Assembly: GCA_902470905.1 (NCBI GenBank)
Contig: CABRIC010000038.1
Location: forward strand, 1-20,501
DNA: 20,501 bases
Source: an uncultured Collinsella sp.
GTDB lineage: Bacteria; Actinomycetota; Coriobacteriia; Coriobacteriales; Coriobacteriaceae
Direction: 5' to 3'
Below the pieces are notes generated by a model. It saw only the letters and a list, made by a program, of their open reading frames with translations. It ran no database searches and was not told where the DNA came from. Made by a program: the position numbers and the translations under genes. Shown piece by piece: positions 7,299 to 14,404 of this stretch; positions within the stretch are counted from its first letter, which is position 1, and every line of letters starts with the position of its first letter.

Positions 7299-7970
7299 AT
7301 GGCGCTGATCTATGTCGTTGAGGACGACGAGCCCATTCGTCGTGAGCTTATCGACATCCTTGCCCGCGCCGGGTTTGAAATCGAGGCCTGCGAATCGTTC
7401 GAGCACGTTTCGCGCGATATTCTCGCCGCCGCGCCCGACCTGGTGCTGCTCGACCTCACGCTCCCTGTCAAAGACGGCCAGCACATCTGCCATGAGGTCC
7501 GTCGCGAATCCGAGGTTCCCATCATCGTTCTCACGTCGCGCACGACCGAGATCGACGAGGTCATGGCCATGACGCTCGGCGCGGACGACTTTGTTCCCAA
7601 GCCCTACAGCGCGCGCGTGCTCGTGGCGCGCATCAACGCGCTGCTGCGTCGCACCACGGCGGCAGGCGAGCGCAGCACACTTGTCCACAAGGGGCTGGAG
7701 CTCGACCTCGCTCGCTCCATGGTCATCAACATGCAAACCGGCACCAGTACCGAGCTCACCAAAAACGAGCTGCGTATCCTCTCGCTGCTTCTGAGCCGCG
7801 CGGGCAAGATCGTTTCGCGCTCGGCCATCATGCAGGACCTGTGGGACTCCGACGCCTTCGTGGACGACAATACGCTCACCGTCAACATCAACCGCCTGCG
7901 CACCACGCTCGAAAAAATCGGCATCAAGGGGTATTTGACCACGCATCGCGGCCAAGGCTATTCGGTCTAG
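7299..7970 (+). CDS. OmpR/PhoB-type response regulator
   Basis: The 223-residue protein has an N-terminal receiver domain with acidic pocket Glu8-Asp9-Asp10, phosphoacceptor Asp52 (LVLLDLTLP), Thr79 and Lys101 (VPKPYS). A C-terminal winged-helix domain of the Trans_reg_C type ends VNINRLRTTLEKIGIKGYLTTHRGQGYSV. The start at 7299 is chosen because GGGAGG lies four bases before it; an in-frame ATG at 7287 lacks a ribosome site and would place that GGGAGG inside the gene. It is nine bases upstream of its sensor kinase, so the pair is co-transcribed. Together with the kinase type it resembles BceR-like regulators of cell-envelope stress; the target genes are not evident. Confidence 0.95.
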   Translation: MALIYVVEDDEPIRRELIDILARAGFEIEACESFEHVSRDILAAAPDLVLLDLTLPVKDGQHICHEVRRESEVPIIVLTSRTTEIDEVMAMTLGADDFVPKPYSARVLVARINALLRRTTAAGERSTLVHKGLELDLARSMVINMQTGTSTELTKNELRILSLLLSRAGKIVSRSAIMQDLWDSDAFVDDNTLTVNINRLRTTLEKIGIKGYLTTHRGQGYSV

Positions 7971-7979
7971 GGGCCGGTT

Positions 7980-9023
7980 ATGTCGTTTGCCAAATTCTTC
8001 AAAGATGCGCTGCTTCCCGTCGCCGTGTGGACGTGCGGCGTGCTGCTGAGCTGCTTTGTGCTGACGGTCGCCGGCGCACCCGTTTCTATCGTGGTCGTGG
8101 CGGTCGGCGTGTCCTATATCTTTGGTATGCTCGGCATCGTGATCGAGTACGCGCGCCGTCGTCGTTTTCTGCGCCAGCTGGAGCGTGCGGCAGAGGAGCT
8201 CGAGAGTCCCGCATGGGTGCAGGAGATGGTGCAATGTCCGACCTATGCCGAGGGCGAGCTCGAGTACGAGGTCTTGCGCCGGGTGGGCAAGGCGGCATGC
8301 GATGAGGTGGCGGAAGGCCGGCGCCAGACCGATGACTACCGCGACTATATCGAGAGCTGGGTCCACGAGGCCAAGCTGCCCCTGGCGGCGGCTCACCTGA
8401 TTTTGGAAAACCTGGACAGCAGCGAAGACGACCTGTCGCGCGTGGATGACCTGGGTCGCGAGCTGGCTCGCGTGGAGCGCTATATCGATCAAGCGCTGTA
8501 TTACGCGCGCTCGGAAGTCGTGGAGCGCGACTACCTGATTCGCCGCTGGGATCTCAAGACCTTGGTGACAGGCGCGATTAAAGCCAACGCGCGCGAGCTT
8601 ATCGCGGCGCACGTGGCTCCGGTGTGCGAGAACCTCGACTTTGAGGTCTTTACCGACGAGAAATGGCTCGAGTTTATTCTGGGCCAGCTCATTCAGAACA
8701 GCATTAAATATGCGCGTGAGGACGGCGCAAAGATCGTGTTTTCGGGTGCGTTGCTGGACGAGGGTCTGGCGAGCGAGCGCATCGAGCTTACCGTCGCGGA
8801 CAACGGCTGCGGCGTGTGTGCGGCAGACCTGCCGCGCGTGTTCGAGAAGGGCTTTACCGGCGACAACGGCCGCACCACCAAGCGTGCAACGGGCATCGGT
8901 CTCTATCTGGTGGCGCGCCTGTGCTCCAAGATGGGCATCGACGTCACCGCAGCATCCGAGCCCGGCGAAGGCTTCGTCGTAACATTCGCCTTCTCAACCA
9001 ACAAGTTCCAATACTTCGAGTAA
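7980..9023 (+). CDS. BceS-like intramembrane-sensing histidine kinase
   Basis: This 347-residue kinase has two closely spaced membrane helices (about residues 11-31 and 35-56) with almost no outside loop, followed directly by the kinase core. That is the layout of intramembrane-sensing kinases such as BceS. The H box is ESWVHEAKLPL with His129, and the YYARSEVVERDYLIRRWDL stretch is typical of this group. The ATPase has an N box (LIQNSIKYA), DNGCGV and GIGLYL. Known relatives usually work with a BceAB-type ABC transporter that does the actual peptide sensing. None is present here, and the next genes are uspA and uppP. The gene is nine bases after the regulator and ends before a strong bidirectional terminator. 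Confidence 0.93.
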   Translation: MSFAKFFKDALLPVAVWTCGVLLSCFVLTVAGAPVSIVVVAVGVSYIFGMLGIVIEYARRRRFLRQLERAAEELESPAWVQEMVQCPTYAEGELEYEVLRRVGKAACDEVAEGRRQTDDYRDYIESWVHEAKLPLAAAHLILENLDSSEDDLSRVDDLGRELARVERYIDQALYYARSEVVERDYLIRRWDLKTLVTGAIKANARELIAAHVAPVCENLDFEVFTDEKWLEFILGQLIQNSIKYAREDGAKIVFSGALLDEGLASERIELTVADNGCGVCAADLPRVFEKGFTGDNGRTTKRATGIGLYLVARLCSKMGIDVTAASEPGEGFVVTFAFSTNKFQYFE

Positions 9024-9054
9024 CGCACACGGCAAACGCCCGTCCAAACAAAAC

Positions 9055-9087
9055 GTGCCGCCCCAAACGGGGCGGCACACCATTTTT
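9055..9087. terminator. Bidirectional terminator between kinase gene and uspA
   Basis: A perfect 10-bp stem GTGCCGCCCC/GGGGCGGCAC (9055-9064 with 9069-9078) encloses an AAAC loop. On the plus strand ATTTTT follows at 9082-9087. On the minus strand GTTTTGTTT follows, so it can also serve uspA. Confidence 0.9.
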
Positions 9088-9120
9088 CCATCAGCCAACT
9101 CGCTGAAGTACGGTGACGAA

Positions 9121-9211
9121 GGCGCAAGGCCGGGAGGGGTTATCTAAGCCGACATCCCGCAGCCGCGAAGCGGCGAGGACGTCGGCGTGATAACCCCGCA
9201 GGCCTTGCGCC
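9121..9211. repeat. Long nested inverted repeat (about 91 nt) in the uspA 3' region
   Basis: Four successive paired blocks make one long hairpin: GGCGCAAGGCC (9121-9131 with 9201-9211), GGGGTTATC (9136-9144 with 9189-9197), GCCGAC (9148-9153 with 9181-9186), and an apical GCCGC-GAA-GCGGC (9162-9174). Small internal loops separate the blocks. It lies 14 bases past the uspA stop on the minus strand and before the shared terminator. It has no T run of its own and no coding potential that I can support. It resembles REP/BIME-like palindromes in form; I do not recognise the family. Confidence 0.85.
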
Positions 9212-9224
9212 GGCGGGAAGGAAC

Positions 9225-9662
9225 CTACTTCACGACCAAGATGTCGCAGTCCGTATTGCGTAGCAGGAACGTCGAAATCGAGCCCAGGAGCGCATACTTG
9301 ATCGAGGACAGGCCGCGTGCGCCGCAGAGCACCAGGTCGGGCTTAACCACGTCGAGCATCTCGTCCTTGAGCGTCTCGCGAATGCGGCCGGCGCGAATCA
9401 TGACCTCGACCTCGGGAATGTCGGGATTGGCCTTGGCCTCTTCGAGCTGCTTGGCGATGGAGTTCTTAAATGCCTCCTCTAGGCCGTTGACCAGATCGAC
9501 CGGATAGGAACCGGCGCTCTCGAGCGCCGTGGAATCGATAACGTGGCCGATAATCAGCTTGGCGCCGTTGTTCGCGGCGACCTTGATGGCGCGTGCGAGC
9601 ACAAAATCCTGCTGCTCAGTACCGTCGAGTGAAACAAATACCTTGGTGTAGCCCTCGTTCAT
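9225..9662 (-). CDS. Universal stress protein, UspA family
   Basis: The 145-residue single-domain protein has the Usp fold: an N-terminal strand KVFVSLDGTEQQ with Asp13, and the C-terminal ATP-binding signature G-x2-G-x9-G-S at Gly114, Gly117, Gly127 and Ser128 (GARG...GSIST). This places it among the nucleotide-binding Usp proteins. AAGGAGG lies just upstream of the ATG at 9662, giving a secure start. Such proteins usually respond to starvation, stress or energy state, and the specific role is unknown. It is convergent with the sensor kinase gene and divergent from uppP. Confidence 0.95.
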   Translation of the reverse strand: MNEGYTKVFVSLDGTEQQDFVLARAIKVAANNGAKLIIGHVIDSTALESAGSYPVDLVNGLEEAFKNSIAKQLEEAKANPDIPEVEVMIRAGRIRETLKDEMLDVVKPDLVLCGARGLSSIKYALLGSISTFLLRNTDCDILVVK

Positions 9663-9910
9663 GGTTTCCTCCTTGGTCTATCGCACGGGCGCGGGGCTCG
9701 TGCGTCGGGCGGGCGCGGGCGCGTTGGCCGCCGGACACTTTATCTTGTTGCAGTTATACCCAAGGATTTCGGTTTGACCGCTCGCAATTCTGTGAACGGA
9801 CGAGTTTTTTGGTAAGGGTAGGCGCAGGCGCGCCGCCAACGGTTGATAATGGGACATCGCCCGCACCGTCCGCAGAACAATATCGGCGGGTGTCTAACGA
9901 GGGGGTCCCT
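9663..9910. promoter_or_regulatory. Divergent promoter region uspA/uppP
   Basis: This 248-bp region must hold promoters for both genes. Possible elements are TATAAC on the minus strand (9753-9758) for uspA and GATAAT (9845-9850) on the plus strand for uppP, the latter about 60 bases before the TTG start. Neither has a clear -35 partner. An open frame runs through the region into uppP but has no ribosome site and overlaps uspA, so it is not read as coding. Confidence 0.35.
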
Positions 9911-10891
9911 TTGGATATTATCGAGCTTCTAAAATCTGCCTTCATGGGCCTGGTCGAGGGCATCACCGAATGGCTGCCTGTTTCGTCGACCGGTCACATG
10001 ATCTTGGTGGACGAGTTCGTCAAGATGAACGTGAGCGAGACGTTCTGGAATATGTTCCTGGTCGTGATTCAGCTCGGGGCCATTCTGGCCGTCTGTGTGC
10101 TGTTCTTCCATGAGCTCAATCCGTTCTCGCCCAGCAAGGGCAAGGAGGGCCGTCGCGACACCTGGGTGCTGTGGGGCAAGATTGTGCTCGGCTGCATTCC
10201 CGCCGCGGCGATCGGTCTGCCGCTCAACGACTGGATGGAGGAGCATTTCTACAATGCTCCCGTCGTGGCGCTGGCGCTTATTGTGTACGGCGTGCTGTTT
10301 ATCGCGATCGAGAACTGGCGCGCGAGCAAGCGCGAGGAAATGGCCGTTGCCGGTTCGTTTGGTTCGCGTGCTGTGGTGTCGGGTGGACGTCCCGCCGGTG
10401 CGCACTTTGCGGCGCCCGCCGCGGCTACCGCTGAGGATGAGGACGATGACGAGAATCTGGACTTTGGCTCCATCGCCACGCTCGAGGACCTGAGCTGGAA
10501 GACTGCGCTGGGTATCGGCTGCTTCCAGGTGCTTTCGCTGGTGCCTGGAACGTCTCGCTCCGGTTCTACTATCATCGGCGGCCTGCTTTTGGGCTGCACG
10601 CGTTCGGTGGCCTCCAAGTTTACGTTCTTCCTAGCCATCCCTGTCATGTTTGGCGCGAGTGCGCTCAAGCTGGTCAAGTATTTCATCAAGGGCGGTACGT
10701 TCGGCGCCAACGAGGTCGCTATCTTGGGCGTGGGCTGCGTTGTGGCCTTTGTGGTTTCGCTCATCGCCATCAAGTGGCTTATGGGCTTCGTGCGCCGTCA
10801 CGACTTTAAGTGCTTCGGTGTTTACCGCATCATCCTGGGCATCGTAGTGCTCGCATATTTCTTCGTTCTGGAGCCGATGCTCGGCCTCTAA
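9911..10891 (+). CDS. uppP: Undecaprenyl-diphosphate phosphatase
   Basis: UppP (BacA) removes a phosphate from undecaprenyl diphosphate at the membrane to recycle the lipid carrier for peptidoglycan and related polymers; high levels give bacitracin resistance. With the TTG at 9911 as start, the protein is 326 residues and begins (M)DIIELLKSAFMGLVEGITEWLPVSSTGHM, aligning with the usual N-terminus; Glu16, Glu20 and Ser26 are the catalytic-site residues. The second signature PGTSRSGST is at 212-220. Multiple membrane helices follow. A GAGGGGG stretch five bases before the TTG supports this start. Unusual is a hydrophilic segment at about 137-192, rich in Gly/Ala and then Asp/Glu (AEDEDDDENLD), which makes the protein about 40-50 residues longer than typical. 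Confidence 0.95.
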   Translation: MDIIELLKSAFMGLVEGITEWLPVSSTGHMILVDEFVKMNVSETFWNMFLVVIQLGAILAVCVLFFHELNPFSPSKGKEGRRDTWVLWGKIVLGCIPAAAIGLPLNDWMEEHFYNAPVVALALIVYGVLFIAIENWRASKREEMAVAGSFGSRAVVSGGRPAGAHFAAPAAATAEDEDDDENLDFGSIATLEDLSWKTALGIGCFQVLSLVPGTSRSGSTIIGGLLLGCTRSVASKFTFFLAIPVMFGASALKLVKYFIKGGTFGANEVAILGVGCVVAFVVSLIAIKWLMGFVRRHDFKCFGVYRIILGIVVLAYFFVLEPMLGL

Positions 10892-10935
10892 CTTAGTCGA
10901 CGCTGCGCGGCAGCCGGGGCGACAACTTGTCATTC

Positions 10936-10978
10936 AAAGGGGGTGGCATGACCAAAAGGTCTATGCTGCCCCCTTTTT
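10936..10978 (+). terminator. Terminator after uppP
   Basis: AAAGGGGG (10936-10943) pairs with CCCCCTTT, and a further GGCAT/ATGCT region and GACC/GGTC continue the stem to an AAAA loop. TTTTT follows at 10974-10978. Confidence 0.85.
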
Positions 10979-11133
10979 CATGCCAATTTGTTCGCCCTGG
11001 CCGCCGCTCGCTGCTGCTGTCATGACGTCGGCGGTTTCGTGATTGTCAATAGATTGGTGCAGGCTAACCTGACCCCATTGCGCCAAATCCGCTGGGGCGG
11101 GCCTGACGGTGGCGCACGGAGTCGTGGTGTGAT

Positions 11134-11164
11134 TTGCGTCGGTGTCCGCGCGGCTCGGTATACT
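11134..11164 (+). promoter_or_regulatory. Candidate pcrA promoter
   Basis: TATACT (11159-11164) is a five-of-six -10 box. TTGCGT (11134-11139) is a possible -35 at a long spacing of 19. Transcription would start near 11171, about 55 bases before the ATG. The rest of the 334-bp gap after uppP (10979-11133) holds only a 7-bp stem, TGCGCCA/TGGCGCA (11079-11085 with 11110-11116), and no gene that I can support. Confidence 0.45.
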
Positions 11165-11225
11165 GGTACGGCTCAAACTATGGCGCTGCCCGCAGGCGCG
11201 CCGTCCGTCAGATGAGGAGTCGCCC

Positions 11226-14126
11226 ATGACCCAGCCCTTGCCCTGGGAAAAGAACACCGCGGTACCCGTGCCGCCCGCGCCGGAACCCGTGCCGCTCGAT
11301 GCGTACACCGCCCCCGCCGCGCCGGAGCCCGAGCTCGTTCCGCTTGACATCTACGACGCTCCCGCGCCGGCACCCAAGCCTGCCAAGCCGCTCGTCGACA
11401 TCGACAGCCTTAATCCCGCTCAGCGCGAGGCGGTCCTGACCACCGAGGGCCCGCTGCTGGTGCTCGCCGGCGCCGGCTCGGGCAAGACCCGCGTCTTGAC
11501 CTTCCGTATCGCACATATGCTCGGCGACCTGGGCGTTAAGCCCTGGCAGATCCTTGCCATCACGTTTACCAACAAGGCCGCGGCCGAGATGCGTGAGCGT
11601 CTGGCGGCACTCATTCCCAGCGGCACCCGTGGCATGTGGGTATGCACCTTCCATGCCATGTGCGTGCGTATGCTGCGCGAGGACGCCGACCTGCTGGGAT
11701 ACACCGGTCAGTTCACCATCTACGATGACGATGACTCAAAGCGCATGGTGCGCGACATTATGCAGGCGCTCGGCATCGAGCAAAAGCAGTTCCCCATCAA
11801 CATGATCCGCAGCAAGATCAGCTCGGCCAAAAACGCCATGATCGGCCCCGAGGACATGCTCAAGAGCGCCGATAGCCCCAACGACAAAAAGGCCGCGCAG
11901 GTCTACCTAGAGCTGGAGCGCCGCCTGCGCGCCGCCAATGCGATGGACTTCGACGACCTGCTCGTGCGCGCGCTCGAGCTGCTGCGCACCCGTCCCGAGG
12001 TGCTCGATAAGTACCAAGAGCGCTTCCGCTACATTAGCGTCGACGAGTATCAGGACACCAACCACGTCCAGTACGAGATCGCCAACCTGCTGGCCGCCAA
12101 GTACCAAAACCTCATGGTCGTAGGCGACGATGACCAGTCCATTTATAGCTGGCGTGGCGCCGACATCACCAACATCTTGGACTTTGAGAAGGACTTTAAA
12201 AACTGCAAGACCGTCAAGCTGGAGCAGAACTATCGTTCCACGGGTCACATCCTGAGCGCCGCCAACGCCGTGGTGCGCCACAACTCGCAGCGCAAGGACA
12301 AGCGCCTGTTTACGGCCGAGGGCGATGGCGAGAAGATCCAGGCCTTCCAGGCGAGCGATGAGCGCGACGAGGGCCGCTGGATTGCCGGCGAGATCGAAAA
12401 GCTGCACTCCAAGGGCACGAGCTACGACGATATTGCTGTGTTCTACCGCACCAACGCCCAGTCGCGTATCCTCGAAGATATGTTCCTGCGCGCAGGCGTG
12501 CCCTACAAGATTGTGGGCGGCACGCGATTCTTCGATCGTGCCGAGATCCGCGACGTCATGGCCTACCTCAAGATGATCGTGAACCCGGCAGACGAGATGA
12601 GCGTCAAGCGCGTCATCAACACGCCGCGCCGCGGCATCGGCTCCACCTCGATCCAAAAGATTGAGCAGCTGGCGCGCGACAACCGTTGCTCGTTCTTCCA
12701 GGCTTGCGAGATCGCGTGCGCCGAAACCGGCATGTTTAGCGCCAAGGTGCGCAATGGCCTGTCGAGCTTTGTGTCGCTGGTGCGCGAGGGTCGCCGCATG
12801 GACGGCGAGCTCAAGGACGTTGTCGAGATGATTGTCGATAAGACGGGCCTGCTGCAGGCTTTCCGCGCCGAGGGCACCATGGAGTCCGAGAGCCGCGCCG
12901 AGAACATCCAGGAATTCCTGGGTGTCGCTGCCGAATTTGAGGAGACGCACGAGGATATCGAAGGTACGCTCGAGAGCTTGGAAGAGCTGCGCGCTGCCGG
13001 TGTTGCCGATGTGCCTGTCAGCGCCGAGCCCGAGCCCGTCGTGGTGAGCGCGCCTGCGCCCGAACCGGGGCCGTCTGCCCCGGTATCCTCGTTTGAGGCG
13101 CTCGTTGGTGCGCGTGACGCCGCGGGCTCCAATCCGCTCGATAGCTTGGCCGCTCCGGCGCTGTCTCCGCAGGATGCCCTGGCCGCCGCCATCGCGGGCA
13201 ACGCGTATGCCGTGCCAACAGAGTTGCCGGCGGGTGCCGTGCATGCCGACGAGATCGAGCGCACCTACGGTCCGCTCACCTGCAAGGCGCTGCCGGCGCT
13301 CATGGAGTGGCTGGCCTTGCGCTCCGACTTGGATTCCCTGGCCGGCGAGACGCATGCCATCACCATGATGACCATCCACTCCGCCAAGGGCCTGGAGTTC
13401 CCGGCGGTGTTCGTGGCCGGCATGGAGGAGGGTATCTTCCCGCACGTGCACGACTTTGGCGGCGGCGATGACCCGGGCAAGCTCGAGGAGGAGCGTCGCC
13501 TGGCCTACGTCGCCATCACGCGCGCCCGTAAGCGCCTGTTCTTGACCTATGCGGCCACGCGTCGCACCTACGGCTCGACCTCTGCCAACCCGCGCTCGCG
13601 CTTCCTCAACGAGATTCCGTTTGAGGATATCGAGTTTAGCGGCATCGGTTCTGCCGGTTTTGAGGGCACGGGCTGGGAGAAACGCGGCGACCGTCACGGC
13701 ACCTTTGGCTCGGGCATGGGCTCGGATATGTACGGCGGCAAGGTGTTTGGTTCGCATACGCGCTCGACCGGCGGTTCCGGTTCGCGCGGTGGATCGAGTT
13801 TTGACGATTTCTTTGGCGGCAGCAGCTACGGGACCGAGCGCCATCGTGGGGTCTCGCCCGACGCCGGCCGTGTTGCCTCGACCTTTGGTTCGGGTGCGCC
13901 GCGAGCCAAAAAGCCGTCATCTAAGGTGTCGCCGACAGTGGAGCGCAAGGTCGATCGCGCTAGCGCGTCGCAGGACTTTGCCGCAGGCGATACCGTGAGC
14001 CACAAGACCTTTGGCACGGGTACCGTGATCTCGGTCGCCGGAGACATGATCGAGGTTCAATTCGAAAAGACCGGCCAGACCAAAAAGCTTATGAAGGGCT
14101 TTGCTCCGATCGTCAAGCTGTCGTGA
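11226..14126 (+). CDS. pcrA: PcrA/UvrD-type superfamily 1 DNA helicase
   Basis: This ATP-dependent 3'-5' helicase acts in DNA repair and in handling stalled polymerases. Motifs in order are the Q-motif region LNPAQREAV, Walker A GAGSGKT at 82-88, DEYQDTN at 273-279, GDDDQSIYSWRGAD, LEQNYRST, MTIHSAKGLEFPAVFVAGMEEG near 714, and AYVAITRARKRL. The last 50 residues (GDTVSHKTFGTGTVISV... to FAPIVKL) form the PcrA C-terminal Tudor-like domain known to contact RNA polymerase. The start at 11226 follows GAGGAG by six bases. At 966 residues it is some 200 longer than usual because of a Pro/Ala-rich N-terminal extension (about 11-58), an Ala/Pro-rich insertion (about 590-675) within the second helicase half, and a Gly/Ser-rich linker before the Tudor domain. 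Confidence 0.96.
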   Translation: MTQPLPWEKNTAVPVPPAPEPVPLDAYTAPAAPEPELVPLDIYDAPAPAPKPAKPLVDIDSLNPAQREAVLTTEGPLLVLAGAGSGKTRVLTFRIAHMLGDLGVKPWQILAITFTNKAAAEMRERLAALIPSGTRGMWVCTFHAMCVRMLREDADLLGYTGQFTIYDDDDSKRMVRDIMQALGIEQKQFPINMIRSKISSAKNAMIGPEDMLKSADSPNDKKAAQVYLELERRLRAANAMDFDDLLVRALELLRTRPEVLDKYQERFRYISVDEYQDTNHVQYEIANLLAAKYQNLMVVGDDDQSIYSWRGADITNILDFEKDFKNCKTVKLEQNYRSTGHILSAANAVVRHNSQRKDKRLFTAEGDGEKIQAFQASDERDEGRWIAGEIEKLHSKGTSYDDIAVFYRTNAQSRILEDMFLRAGVPYKIVGGTRFFDRAEIRDVMAYLKMIVNPADEMSVKRVINTPRRGIGSTSIQKIEQLARDNRCSFFQACEIACAETGMFSAKVRNGLSSFVSLVREGRRMDGELKDVVEMIVDKTGLLQAFRAEGTMESESRAENIQEFLGVAAEFEETHEDIEGTLESLEELRAAGVADVPVSAEPEPVVVSAPAPEPGPSAPVSSFEALVGARDAAGSNPLDSLAAPALSPQDALAAAIAGNAYAVPTELPAGAVHADEIERTYGPLTCKALPALMEWLALRSDLDSLAGETHAITMMTIHSAKGLEFPAVFVAGMEEGIFPHVHDFGGGDDPGKLEEERRLAYVAITRARKRLFLTYAATRRTYGSTSANPRSRFLNEIPFEDIEFSGIGSAGFEGTGWEKRGDRHGTFGSGMGSDMYGGKVFGSHTRSTGGSGSRGGSSFDDFFGGSSYGTERHRGVSPDAGRVASTFGSGAPRAKKPSSKVSPTVERKVDRASASQDFAAGDTVSHKTFGTGTVISVAGDMIEVQFEKTGQTKKLMKGFAPIVKLS

Positions 14127-14133
14127 TCCCGGC

Positions 14134-14263
14134 GGACCTGGGCGGGCGTATGGGGCAACATCGCCTGCTCGGACAGTCCTGCGCAAGACGGAGGCCACAT
14201 TAAGTGGCCTCCTTTGCGTGCGGAACTCGCGATCGATGTTGCCCCATGCGCCCGCCCAGGTCC
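14134..14263. repeat. Long inverted repeat with 30-bp arms between pcrA and manA
   Basis: The arms 14134-14163 and 14234-14263 are complementary over 30 bp with a single T/G difference (14149 against 14248), which is a G-U pair in plus-strand RNA. The 70-base spacer holds a further 9-bp perfect hairpin and extra partial pairing (GCGCAA region against TTGCGTGC). The whole element therefore folds as one roughly 130-nt structure. It starts eight bases after the pcrA stop. I do not recognise it as a known element; no coding potential or transposase is seen. Confidence 0.9.
14190..14215. terminator. Inner hairpin with short T run inside the long inverted repeat
   Basis: GGAGGCCAC (14190-14198) and GTGGCCTCC (14204-14212) are perfect complements with an ATTAA loop, followed by TTT. 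It may work as a terminator for pcrA or simply be the tip of the larger structure. Confidence 0.5.
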
Positions 14264-14341
14264 TTAGATAACGTTGCTTGCAAACGTCGCTCTGCTCGTT
14301 CGCTTTTTGATCTGGAGAGCCGGGTGGGCTGATATATATGG

Positions 14342-14390
14342 ACAAGGGGCTCCCCCGTTGGTGGACGGGGGAGCCCCTTGTTTCGTTTTG
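14342..14390 (+). terminator. Strong terminator with 17-bp perfect stem
   Basis: Positions 14342-14358 pair without mismatch with 14365-14381 around a TGGTGG loop, and a T-rich tail (TTCGTTTTGG) follows on the plus strand. It is downstream of pcrA and converges on manA; the minus-strand side has no T run. Confidence 0.85.
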
Positions 14391-14404
14391 GTTGTTGTTG
14401 TGAC

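Noticed and set aside
9593..9910. N-terminal extension of uppP by 106 codons
   Set aside because: It overlaps the start of uspA on the other strand, lacks a ribosome site at its ATG, and would precede the family's normal N-terminus, which begins at the TTG at 9911.
13003..13260. Possible frameshift or fusion in pcrA at the Ala/Pro-rich insertion
   Set aside because: The frame stays open and helicase motifs continue in order on both sides, so this is an in-frame insertion, not a break.
11907..13844. A 645-codon minus-strand open frame
   Set aside because: It is antisense to the helicase core of pcrA, and its composition (Arg/His/Ala/Val/Gly-rich) is that of a GC-rich reverse frame.
14264..14340. 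Possible tRNA or small RNA between the long palindrome and the terminator
   Set aside because: No cloverleaf with TTCGA-type loop could be formed; the stretch shows only short chance pairings.
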